Translations under genes and position numbers: made by a program | Notes under the pieces: model-generated | Told to the model about the DNA's origin: nothing | What the model saw: only the letters and a program-made list of their open reading frames with translations | The model's database searches: none | Assembly (NCBI RefSeq): GCF_024362695.1 | Contig: NC_065419.1 | Coordinates: 5,146,678 to 5,210,677 of the forward strand | DNA from: Pectinophora gossypiella | Taxonomy: Eukaryota > Arthropoda > Insecta > Lepidoptera > Gelechiidae | Length of the DNA stretch: 64,000 nt | Reading direction: 5' to 3' | In this document: piece after piece, positions 55,801-64,000 of the stretch | How the letters are laid out: each line of letters starts with the position of its first letter | Position numbering within the stretch: position 1 is the first letter of the stretch

Positions 55801-58524
55801 GACCCGGACGCGTACGACGCAATAGTCCGCAATCACTACGTCGATGACTATCTACAGAGCTTCGAGACAATAGAACAGGCCGTAGCTACGTCGAACAGAG
55901 TACGCGAGATACACAGCGAAGCACACTACGAGCTACGACAATGGACCTCAAACTCGCAGGAGGTTCTCACAGCACTCTCGGAGCCATCGACGACAACTCA
56001 GTCAGTCTCACTCGACGAAAACACGAAGACCGAACGGATACTAGGTCTCATCTGGAAGCCGTACAGCGACGAGTTAGCCTTCAACCTCGACCTAGCACGT
56101 CTGCCACAAGACGTGCTAAACAGAAAACAACCCACCAAGCGTGAGGCGCTCAAAATAGTCATGTCATTGTTCGACCCTCTCGGTCTCGCTTCGCCTGTCA
56201 CATCTAAGGCGAAACAACTCCTTCAAGAAGTATGGAGAAGAAACATCGAATGGGACCAGCCGATCGACACTGACCTCGCCGCACAATGGACGGAGTGGAT
56301 AGAACATCTCAAGAAGCTAACCCACGTCGCGATACCCAGATGTCACTTACATTACAGCGACGCTAGTAACATGCAACTACATGTTTTCGTCGACGCTAGT
56401 GAAACAGCCTTCGCCGCCGCGTTATACTGGCGCATACAGTCGCCGGAGGGACACGTGACTACATCACTGGTCTTGGGGAAGGCCAAAGTCGCACCGCTCA
56501 AAGTCACGTCAATCCCACGCCTCGAACTACAAGCGGCCGTCATGGGCAGTCGTATGGCCGCGACTGTAATAGAAGAACACGATCGAAAACCATCGTCAGT
56601 CACGTATTGGTCCGATAGCCGCACAGTACTCACCTGGCTAAAAACGGGCGCTCGCTCGTACAAACCGTATGTCGCACATCGAATCGCGGCAATAGAGGAG
56701 GTCAGCAAGCTAAACGAGTGGCGTTGGGTTCCAACTAAACTCAACGTCGCCGACGACGCGACCCGCGATGTACCAAGTGACTTCGATGTACAACACAGAT
56801 GGTTCAGAGGCCCGGAATTCTTACGTGACGACCCAACTACGTGGCCTGCGGAGAAGCCACCACATATAGAAAACACCGGCGAAGAGAGACTGCACTATAC
56901 AACACACAGAAGTGTCACCACAACGACACTAACAACAGCGCTCCCGGACAGTAATAGATTTTCGAAATGGGAACGCCTACTGCGAGCCACCGCTCGCGTC
57001 CTTCAGTTTATAGCTCTATGCCGCCGCAGCGCTGACGAGAAAGTCAACTACAAACGTACGGCGAAAGTCAGAGAAACAGACAGCACATGGGGGCGAAAAT
57101 ATAGAACCGCCACGCCCCGGCCTACAAAACAGAGGGACGACAGCTACAGAAAATTCATCCCACTAGATGCCCGATATAGCAAGGAGGCCGAAGCCCTCCT
57201 AGTGCGCGCCAGTCAACAACAGTCGTTCAAGAGCGAAATAGACACTCTGCAGAAAGGGGGCAACATACCCCATTCGAGCCGACTACGTCCTATCGCGGTC
57301 GAACTAGTCAACGGCGTGATTCAACTTAAATCACGTATAAACGCGGCGACGGACATAACACCACAGACACGAGCGCCGGCGGTCATCGACGGCGACAACC
57401 ACGTAACAAAACTATACGTGGAGTACATACATCGACGCCTACATCACGCGAGCGTCGAAGCTACGATCAACGAATGCCGCCAGTACTATTGGATCCTACG
57501 CTTGCGTCCAATCGCACGCATGCTCATACATAGATGTCTGCCCTGCCGCATACGACGGTCGACACCACCGCGACCACCGACGGGTAACCACCCGCCGACC
57601 CGACTAGCGCACCATCAACGCCCTTTCACATACACTGGGCTTGATTACTTCGGCCCCCTCACGGTCACAGTGGGCAGAGGGACACAAAAGAGGTACGTCG
57701 CACTGTTCACGTGCCTCACAACACGCGCCGTACACCTAGAAATCGCCGCCTCACTAACGACAGATTCGGCGATTATGGCACTACGACGCATGATCGCGCG
57801 CCGTGGGTGCCCTACAGAAATTTGGTCCGACAATGGGACGAATCTACAAGGCGCCGACAAGGAGCTTCGCAAAACTATAGACAGAGCGACAGAAGAAGAA
57901 GCCACACACAGAAAAATCAGCTGGCGTTTCATACCCCCCGCCGCCCCCTTCATGGGCGGAGCATGGGAACGTCTCGTGCGGAGTGTGAAAACGGCTCTAT
58001 ACACCGTACTAGAACGAACGAGCCCGTCCGAAGAGGTCCTACACACCTTACTCGCCGAAGTGGAATACACGGTCAACAGCCGTCCACTCACACACGTCTC
58101 CGTGGACCCCGCGGACCCAGAAGCACTCACTCCGAACCATTTTTTGCTCGGCGGCACTGCCCGCGAGAGCCCGCCGGGCACTTTCGATGACAGCGACTTA
58201 TCCAACAGAACCCAGTGGAGAGCCTCTCAACGACTCGCCGACCTATTCTGGACTCGTTGGATGCGAGAGTACCTCCCCGAGCTCCAAAACCGGCGGGAGC
58301 CACACGGCGAAGGAACAGTAAAAATGGGTGACGTCGTGCTCATTACCGACAACACGCTACCACGAAACGTATGGCCCCGCGGAATAATCACCGCTACCTA
58401 CCCTGGAACGGACAACATAGTACGAGTCGTCGATGTCAAGACGAAGGGGGGGACACTTAGAAGACCCGTCAAGAAATTATTGGTTCTCTACTCCCCGCAA
58501 CCCCCACCAATCGCGAACCAATAA
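52846..58524 (+). CDS. BEL/Pao Gag-Pol polyprotein
   Basis: 1892 aa in one frame. Gag: a basic coiled coil (about 111-145), a DUF1759-type capsid region (about 262-400) and a CCHC knuckle C479-C492 followed by further Cys/His clusters. Aspartic protease with LLDDGST (D593/D594). Reverse transcriptase with catalytic YVDD at 998-1001. RNase H with D1183, E1227 and D1257. Integrase with an HHCC zinc finger (about 1529-1575), catalytic D1600, D1662 and E1708, and a DUF5641-like C-terminus. The order PR-RT-RH-IN and the Cys/His-rich linker are BEL/Pao hallmarks. All catalytic motifs are present and unbroken. ATG 52846 is the first after the hairpin leader. Confidence 0.95.
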   Translation: MKTRSMKSTEMERPSTEDPPVTNTATPAVAAAAVTDRIDTAAPLVTEQPGGGSTETSTTTGTSSGTTTTTTGTTDDTDRTTGESNTEDSVQNETLRPGSVVRAPSAPHSTASKKRRLALLKAKEELLKKEVELAAARIATLAEESDDDTDIEIASVSDVRTRTKTWVDQHSTLAPPLPTNIAPLTITGEYRTTVEEKPSQTQHSHATPINKGAKHSIAAPTTQGGCISTPVTAGEHVIAKQPSIEITQLAQAITLAARSACPTPRSTFELPTYSGSHTEWLSFYAAYTATAPSYSDQENLVRLRKSLKGMAKETVESLLMYNANPTDVMKTLQLRFGRPDAIAHTELDRLRALPRLSDSAKEVCVFATRVNNIVATLRALRKQQYLYNPEITKLTIDKLTPTIRYRWYDFAAEQSEDDADLLKLARFLEREAERCGPYAQPERDTASSQTQRTAPGAVQIRKQTQQRTYSTTEKDKTACPVCDKTGHTAVKCQQFTDANTDKRWEMAKNKSLCFRCLTRRTLKHECKARTCNTNQCNRTHHPMLHFLKREVPEEKTETVSTAWTTRRTHTFLKILPVKVSGPQGDVDTFALLDDGSTVTLVDADITNQVGIKGPSDPLRIEALSTDIGVRKSQRVTLTLHGATNTFDTHARTIENLQLSPQRIENDDLTECHHLSDIALQLVYEATPKILIGQDNWELLLATETRRGARHQPVASLTPLGWVLHGAHTRTIGHRINYITAPTPEDSMDEQLRQYFAIESLAIEQKRPQSDPEQRALNILAERTTRSDDGRYITSLLWHTDNASMPDNYNNAYNRLLSTEKKIDKDPLLKQKYNEQMEALIEKGYAEPAPSTKTANRTWYLPHFPVLNAMKPGKVRVVHDAAAKTQGVSLNDYLLTGPDLLQSLPGVLMRLRQHKYAVSADIKEMFMQVKIREQDRDALRYLWRGDNRGDTTPREYRMTSLIFGAKSSPATAIYIKNSNAERYKVTDPDAYDAIVRNHYVDDYLQSFETIEQAVATSNRVREIHSEAHYELRQWTSNSQEVLTALSEPSTTTQSVSLDENTKTERILGLIWKPYSDELAFNLDLARLPQDVLNRKQPTKREALKIVMSLFDPLGLASPVTSKAKQLLQEVWRRNIEWDQPIDTDLAAQWTEWIEHLKKLTHVAIPRCHLHYSDASNMQLHVFVDASETAFAAALYWRIQSPEGHVTTSLVLGKAKVAPLKVTSIPRLELQAAVMGSRMAATVIEEHDRKPSSVTYWSDSRTVLTWLKTGARSYKPYVAHRIAAIEEVSKLNEWRWVPTKLNVADDATRDVPSDFDVQHRWFRGPEFLRDDPTTWPAEKPPHIENTGEERLHYTTHRSVTTTTLTTALPDSNRFSKWERLLRATARVLQFIALCRRSADEKVNYKRTAKVRETDSTWGRKYRTATPRPTKQRDDSYRKFIPLDARYSKEAEALLVRASQQQSFKSEIDTLQKGGNIPHSSRLRPIAVELVNGVIQLKSRINAATDITPQTRAPAVIDGDNHVTKLYVEYIHRRLHHASVEATINECRQYYWILRLRPIARMLIHRCLPCRIRRSTPPRPPTGNHPPTRLAHHQRPFTYTGLDYFGPLTVTVGRGTQKRYVALFTCLTTRAVHLEIAASLTTDSAIMALRRMIARRGCPTEIWSDNGTNLQGADKELRKTIDRATEEEATHRKISWRFIPPAAPFMGGAWERLVRSVKTALYTVLERTSPSEEVLHTLLAEVEYTVNSRPLTHVSVDPADPEALTPNHFLLGGTARESPPGTFDDSDLSNRTQWRASQRLADLFWTRWMREYLPELQNRREPHGEGTVKMGDVVLITDNTLPRNVWPRGIITATYPGTDNIVRVVDVKTKGGTLRRPVKKLLVLYSPQPPPIANQ

Positions 58525-58630
58525 TTCTCTATATAAGAAAAAAAATGGCGCCGAGCCGCCACACAACTCGCTCAGCCACGGCACGAGTAACATCTCCGCT
58601 CAACAAGTAACCGCTTCAACCAATCACAGC

Positions 58631-59065
58631 ATGGAGCCTGATACAACCTTCGAAGAGGCGGCGCGAGTGGTGGAGCAAAACATGAAGACGCTGGGGAAAA
58701 CAATCGAAGCGGCCAAGAAAACAACAGAAGAGGCCGTCCGAATTTGCTCCGCCCCCCCGCCGCCGCGCCGCTACCTCGGCCCTCGCGTCCGCTCCCGCGC
58801 GACGCAAACAGAATCGACGAATTTTCTACGCGATCTCCAACGGAAAATAGAACAATTGGAGAGGGAGATCATCTACCTGAGAGCGAGCCAACTTCGAGGC
58901 TCTCCATATTCTCGGGACTACTTCACTTCCGACGCGACAATCTGCTACTACCACAAGAAATTCGGAGCAGAGGCTCGCAAATGCCACCCTCCATGCACAT
59001 GGGAGCTTGAAGAAGGAGTAGAGGGACGCCGCCCGCACAACAGAAGAAGGAGTATGTCGACGTAG
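58631..59065 (+). CDS. Downstream ORF of BEL/Pao element, CxYHxxFG-type finger
   Basis: 144 aa, starting at the ATG at 58631, 106 nt after the Gag-Pol stop and ending 32 nt before the 3' LTR. The N-terminal half is helical with heptad-like spacing; a second likely coiled coil is LQRKIEQLEREIIYLRA. The C-terminal region has CYYHKKFGAEARKCHPPC, a C-x2-H-x9-C-x3-C pattern that I know from Gag regions of other invertebrate LTR elements, not from the 3' end of BEL/Pao. It has no signal peptide or membrane segment, so it is not an envelope. It would need a spliced RNA or reinitiation for expression. Function unknown; an auxiliary nucleic-acid-binding or Gag-like protein is a guess. Confidence 0.65.
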   Translation: MEPDTTFEEAARVVEQNMKTLGKTIEAAKKTTEEAVRICSAPPPPRRYLGPRVRSRATQTESTNFLRDLQRKIEQLEREIIYLRASQLRGSPYSRDYFTSDATICYYHKKFGAEARKCHPPCTWELEEGVEGRRPHNRRRSMST

Positions 59066-59086
59066 ACTCCAGCGCCGTCAACATAC

Positions 59087-59097
59087 GGCGGGAGGAA
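59087..59097 (+). other. Polypurine tract of BEL/Pao element
   Basis: GGCGGGAGGAA directly abutting the 3' LTR; the expected plus-strand primer. Confidence 0.8.
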
Positions 59098-59531
59098 TGT
59101 GCCGGACGACGCCCAGAACGATCTCATAGTTTAACAAATTATTGTAAATAACTTAGATTTTGAAATAAAGATATAGATAGTTAAATAAGTATAGTTAAGA
59201 AAATATTGTGATAACGATTGTATGTGATATTATTATTTTTGTTCCAATAAATTACACTCACCTCATTCGCGGCGCCGTCTCGTCTTAATGCGCGCAAGGC
59301 CCACTAGTTGCGAACCGTAAAATCGTATATGACTAGGGCGAGACGGCGTCGAAAACACACACAATTCGCACACCTCGCAACTCGAGGTTTATTTTTAGGA
59401 AGGTCGCAATAGGACCTTACACAACATAGCTTAGGTACAGACACAACTGTACAGAAATGAATCTTAAATAGTTGTTTTTATTTAGAACCAGCATCCCATA
59501 GAACATAGCGTGCGGTTTACAGTCCCGTACA
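59098..59531 (+). repeat. BEL/Pao 3' LTR
   Basis: Same 434-bp sequence as the 5' LTR, preceded directly by the polypurine tract. Confidence 0.93.
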
Positions 59532-59839
59532 AATAATATTCAATCAAAACTGTTTTATATGCATAAGTAATAACGATGCATTCCGGTGGTCGTTTCCATT
59601 CAGCTTTACGCTTATCTTAGCACGTGTCATATTGCATATCGCCATATCACAGACCCCACCACGGTGTTAAGATTGGTCTTTCTAATATCTGTGGAAATAC
59701 CGGATTTTATTCCTAATGCTTTGGTCAGACAAGTTGTGGAAATACATGTACTCGTATATACTTATATATACCATATACTTATATACCTATAGTATATACT
59801 TATATAACTTAAGATAATGTAGTTTCTCTCCCTTTATTT

Positions 59840-60275
59840 AAGAGCTGCGCTCTTGTCGATGGAGTAATCGCCTTCATTACTCCATAGATAGGGCGTGTAG
59901 AACGGTGGTTACCCCAATGGCCTTCCGTTCCGCAGCACACCGACCAATTTCTCAATCGGTGATGTTCTAGCTAGAGCCCTACCAGAATCCATTTCCTCAG
60001 CCTCCAAGCAGTACTGATACCGCTGATGCTCGGCATCAGGGGTGCGCTTTTGAGGCGCCTACTCGCTACGTCACAAGATCGTCATAGAGCCTAAGTAGCA
60101 TTTTATAGGTTAGCCCGTCCCAGTGAGCTACCCACTACGTTGTGCTAATCCTGTCGCTGTTTGGTCGGGGACTGCTTATTTTTAAATTCGCAGCTAACCA
60201 TCATATCTGATGGCTGTTCCACTACTCGCCACCTGTGGACCCCGTAGATGGCCTACAGCTCAGCCTGCTACATTT
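59840..60275. repeat. Unclassified GC-richer interspersed sequence
   Basis: Composition and lack of ORF suggest the decayed 3' part of a non-LTR element (GTACTGATACCGCTGATGCT and neighbours). No second copy in the window to confirm. Confidence 0.25.
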
Positions 60276-60900
60276 ATAAAGTAGTTTAGTATCTATAATT
60301 TACCTACTTTGTCAAAACAAGAAATACTTAAGTAAGGAATTTGTATGAAAACGTAAATCGTGACGTCATACGAAAACGTGATGAAATATTAAACTTATTG
60401 TTGCGTTTTTACTTATAAAATTTAGTAAATTAATGTAACCGCACTCTAGCGCTCTGGATAAATGATTCTACAGGCTATCGTTACAGAACTATTATGTCCC
60501 TTTAGAAAGTAGAATTGAAGTGTTCCAGAGAAACTAGTTCTAATTCCTATTGGGGTGGGCAGAACCATAGGTAACTAAATAATATAATGGAATGTATATC
60601 ATACACCTGTGTATATTAGTGACATCGTACCACCGAGTGAGAGCCTTTAGCGCTCCCCATTTGTTCGGCCAAGTAGTTAATGCCATCTATTTTTCTATTT
60701 CAGGTACGTATAGGTACCTACCCATCACACGTGATTCATAAGGACCCTATCTTACTAGGACACCATGGTTGCGCAACCAGCGGGAAATTATTCGCTATTC
60801 GGTCACCGGCAACAAATTGGTTGAGAGCGACCAGGGTGAGGTACCCGCAACAACAACAACAACAACTGCATACATTTTGTTGGTAGCGTCACCATGGTGT

Positions 60901-61172
60901 CTTCAGGACTCCGATACCGACCCCGCCGGCATGGTCGACGATTTGCCTCATTCAGCGCTTATCGCTATCGACCCCCTAGGGTCGATTAATTCTTTTAAAT
61001 ATTTTTCCTCTCAGACTACGGCCTGAGCCGAGGTTCGCGCCCAACTTTGCACCCTCAGGCCGGTTGTCTTAAACGATGTACCGGGTGAGAGCCTTCAGCG
61101 CTCCCCATTTGTCCGGCCAAGTAGTTAATGCCATCCGCGGCAAATCTACAATAAGTCACGACAAAATTAAAC
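60901..61172 (+). mobile_element. LINE 3' end with 11-bp target duplication
   Basis: Same family as 11298-11570. CACCATGGTGT occurs immediately before (60890-60900) and after (61173-61183), a clean target-site duplication that defines both ends of this truncated copy. A further fragment is at about 60633-60690. Confidence 0.65.
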
Positions 61173-61509
61173 CACCATGGTGTGATAGGGCCCCTCTGCC
61201 GCTAGGTACTGGCCGGTAGTCAAGCCACTCTCTTACCCAGCGATGGTAACGGGCCAATATCCTCAATACGGTCACTTCAGCCACTGAACGGTTATTTACA
61301 CTACTATATTTTAACTGCCGATTTCCTCAACAGCTGCTGGCGGCCGTTATTGAAACACAAGATAATTATCACGATCGATACTTTTTTGACGGCTTCCAAA
61401 ACGGTATACTGTCCAGACAAATCATAATTTTCTTATCAAAATTGTTATGGCAGCTACTTAAGGTGTCCGCGGGAAGGCTCTTTGATTTTTTGTTTTTAAA
61501 TATATAAGT

Positions 61510-61558
61510 AAAGTCGACTAAGTGACTTAAGTATGTACTGACTTACTTAGTCGACTTT
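61510..61558. repeat. Perfect 14-bp hairpin
   Basis: AAAGTCGACTAAGT and ACTTAGTCGACTTT, 21-nt loop. Confidence 0.6.
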
Positions 61559-61689
61559 TACGATAAGTATATTCCGGATGATAAACCACTGAATTAGTTC
61601 TATGTTTTAAAATATTGAAAATAAGCTTTTTCTAACACGCAGCGTTCTATGTAAAGGTGTGTTATTCATTAGTTTAAATTTTCGAAAAT

Positions 61690-61743
61690 TTTCACCACAA
61701 TTTAAATACCTAAGCAATGGAAAGAAAAAAAATTGTGGTGAAA
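61690..61743. repeat. Perfect 14-bp hairpin
   Basis: TTTCACCACAATTT and AAATTGTGGTGAAA, 26-nt loop, 130 bp from the previous hairpin. The ORF across it is not supported. Confidence 0.55.
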
Positions 61744-62289
61744 GTACAAAACGGGTATAGATCTATTGTTATCGAGAAGTTGAATAAAATAACGTTATTT
61801 ATGTTACGTTTGTTAGGATTCGTTGTGTTAATTTTACGGTCTAACATTTTAACTACTCGTTTTGATAGATTGATTGTGCGGTTATATCTTATGTACCTAC
61901 GTTTCACATGAACTATGACAATTAAATATTAGTTCAAGTAAGACTTGAGAATTATATCTTTTACGAATTTTTATATTTTATTATTGACTAGCTTTCCCTT
62001 TTTTCCAGCAACTTCTTTTGGAGCGCAGTATTTTAGACGAGGCAAATTCTTCTGATACTTACGAAATATTTATTTTTTAAAGGATATGTAGGTTTCCCGT
62101 AAATGGCATTAAATACTTGGCTGGTCTGCCACTTAGCACAGTCTTCCGTTGCTCTTTGGAACAGTGTTCGGTTTATCTATGTCCCAATTTTCAACTAAAA
62201 ATATATATAATATACACCCATTTATGTATGAAAAGCAGTAATATAAGTATTTTTTTCTCCGAAGAAAACGAATCTAAATTAGGCTTGTT

Positions 62290-62480
62290 TAATCAGTTTT
62301 TATTAAACGACAAAACACGAAATCACTATGGAATTTCTATGAAAAAGCAACCTGTGACGTCATAGAAAAACGTGATATCATGTTGGACAGTTTTCTTGGC
62401 TAAAATTCATAAACAAGTTGAATAAAAAAAATTTTTTTTAGGTAGAATACTACTCAATTTAGGAAATCTATACTTCACTC
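62290..62480 (+). repeat. Interspersed repeat, TGACGTCATAG family
   Basis: GTGACGTCATAGAAAAACGT then CTAAAATTCATAAACAAGTT. Confidence 0.45.
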
Positions 62481-62734
62481 CGTCTAAGATTTACGATATA
62501 CAATCACCGACACAATAGCGCGGGTCATTGACATGCGACATGCAACTCAGATTCAATTTAATTGCAATTACATTTCCCTCAATGGCGGACAGATTGCCTC
62601 GTCCGTCAGTTAGCACTCGTCCTGTCCTGCAATCTCGGCTGTTGTCTTGTTAAATCTACAGATATAAGGGCTATGTTCAAAATAACTATTTATTTTTTTC
62701 TTCAAAATCTAAATTTAAATGACGGAATACGATT

Positions 62735-62862
62735 TTGAGGGTTACGAACCTCAAAAGGTTAAACGAAACCTTTATAGGATCACGTTTTTGTCCGTCGGTC
62801 TGTCCGTCTGTCTGTCAACACCTTATTCTTTTTTACCTAAATCTCGTTTTATTTCAATTAAT
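62735..62862. repeat. Diverged interspersed repeat, AACCTCAAAAGG type
   Basis: GGGTTACGAACCTCAAAAGG followed by ATAGGATCACGTTTTTGTCC and a (GTCT)n stretch, a common lepidopteran repeat pattern; class not determined. Confidence 0.35.
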
Positions 62863-63096
62863 TTCACGCCGGGAAAAAATTGACACCACATTTTCATTAT
62901 CAACATTGTTTTGTTAACAAAAATCATATCTGAATATGATAATACAAAAAGAGCGCTTACGTAGTTTTCACTTATTTCACGTCGGGAAAAAATTTACACC
63001 ACTTTTTTTATTTAGATTGCTTTTTTATCAAGGTTTTGGAAAAAATCACATCCGAATATGATTTTTCAAAAAGGGCGCTTACGTGGTTTTCACTTA
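62863..63096. repeat. Tandem duplication, ~112-120 bp
   Basis: TTTCACG(C/T)CGGGAAAAAATT opens both copies; both close with GCGCTTACGT(A/G)GTTTTCACTTA. Confidence 0.7.
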
Positions 63097-63717
63097 ATAT
63101 TATGTTATGTTGAATTTTCACTGACGCAGACACGTTGGTCTAATAAACGTCTGTAAAACGAACGTACACCATGCAATGGCCACCTCAAACTACTCCGTAT
63201 TTATATTATTTGTAAAACTGTAACACCACAACAACAAAAAAACACCTATTGAAAAGTGACCTAACTGTAATTTATTTTGCCGTAACTTCGGGTTATACCA
63301 GGGAGGAAATTCCCTTCCTTTTCCTCCCCAACTATATATCTGTGGGAAAAACGCTATTTAATATAGGCTCAATCTTATAACTTCAAAATCTTTAAATTTT
63401 CCTTATTAGCAAATTAACAAAGTTTGATCTCTCAAACTTAGTAAAAGTAAGCATATCCAATCGTCAATATGCAATGGATTGTGCATTGAAATAAATGAAT
63501 CGTAAAAAACCCTCTTATGTGGTCGTTAAACAAATAATGTGGTTTGAGTCGGAGATGGCGAGGGGACTGTGGAGTGTTGCTAATTTATATTTTATTGACA
63601 TTTTATTACATTATAAATGTGTAGCTGAGAACAATCGTTTTTAAGGCTTTTGGTATACGATGGACCACTATACCACGCGGGAAAACCATGGGCTACGGTA
63701 GTATGGTAAGTATACAA

Positions 63718-63885
63718 ACTCAAATTCAAAAATATCTTTAATCAGTAGGTAACATAGTAGTTACACTTTAAATCGTCATTTTTTCATCCGCCAAAAACTA
63801 CTGCGGCTCGTCACAACCTGTATAGCTAGGGAAAAGAAGCTACAAGAAAAACCTCGGCAAAAGGCACTAGACGTTCTTTTTTTTA
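63718..63885 (-). mobile_element. LINE 3' end with TTTGAA-type tail
   Basis: Third copy of the family, from the CAAATTCAAAAATATCTTTA tail to GGCACTAGACGTTC. Confidence 0.55.
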
Positions 63886-64000
63886 ATTATAACAAAATAC
63901 TTTTTAGTAATTTGACTGCCGAATATCAGTTCCCAGCCAGCTAATCCCATGTATTCATATCTTCCAGATACTAATCTTATAATAATACGTATATAGTATG

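Larger units (their letters stand above)
52220..59531 (+). mobile_element. Intact BEL/Pao LTR retrotransposon
   Basis: 7312 bp, flanked by the 5-bp target duplication AATAA (52215-52219, 59532-59536). The two 434-bp LTRs keep a constant offset of 6878 bp and I found no difference between them by eye. Order: LTR, tRNA-Tyr primer site, hairpin leader, Gag-Pol, small ORF, GGCGGGAGGAA polypurine tract, LTR. LTR identity and intact frames imply a very recent insertion, possibly absent in other individuals. Its GC-rich coding region contrasts with the AT-rich host DNA. No envelope-like ORF is present. Confidence 0.95.

Overview
The window is insect nuclear DNA, almost certainly from a moth or butterfly. 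It is AT-rich, with split and intronless genes, many tRNA-headed SINE copies, 5'-truncated LINE tails, palindromic MITEs and a Helitron of the Lep1 type (7197-7533). There is no operon structure and no CRISPR array. All calls come from reading the sequence; no database search was possible.

Host genes. Three genes are well supported, all on the minus strand. (1) A PH-domain protein of unknown function, 416 aa in three exons (13362-13479, 8762-8982, 4922-5833). (2) An Enhancer-of-split/HES bHLH-Orange repressor of 393 aa in two exons (19084-19221, 15062-16105), ending in WRPW. (3) A second, intronless E(spl) bHLH-Orange repressor of 260 aa (38737-39519), also ending in WRPW. The two repressors form a small E(spl)-type cluster of Notch-response genes. 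Both 3'UTRs carry K boxes (TGTGAT) and GY boxes (GTCTTCC), and the first also a Brd box (AGCTTTA). A textbook paired Su(H) site with a 17-nt spacer lies at 41601-41633, 2.1 kb upstream of the intronless gene. Eight CTCF-like AGATGGCGC/AGATGTCAC sites in 360 bp (13843-14205) lie between the PH gene and the first E(spl) gene and may be a boundary.

Mobile DNA, left to right. A cluster of iterated ACCGAAATGATAA motifs (606-1250). A Helitron and an inverted duplication around a MITE core, both in PH-gene introns. An intact FLYWCH-MULE DNA transposon (16608-18894, 8-bp target duplication CAAAATTA) inside the intron of the first E(spl) gene. A nested stack of MITE, LINE tail and foldback element (26733-27396). 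A 2.5-kb foldback element (32950-35425) whose 0.8-0.9-kb inverted arms contain 170-bp tandem repeats. A complete BEL/Pao LTR retrotransposon (52220-59531) with LTRs that read as identical, a 5-bp target duplication, an 18-nt tRNA-Tyr primer site, an unbroken 1892-aa Gag-Pol and an extra 144-aa ORF before the 3' LTR.

The most striking unexplained signal is in the leader of that retrotransposon. Between the primer site and the Gag ATG sit six consecutive small hairpins. All have a 7-nt loop ending in ACAG, but their stem sequences differ and co-vary, lengthening from 4 to 8 bp toward the ATG. This looks like a selected RNA structure array, for example for packaging, dimerisation or translation.

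The long stretches at 2-3.6, 19.9-20.7, 28.3-32.9, 35.4-38.0 and 49.3-52.2 kb hold no gene I can support.
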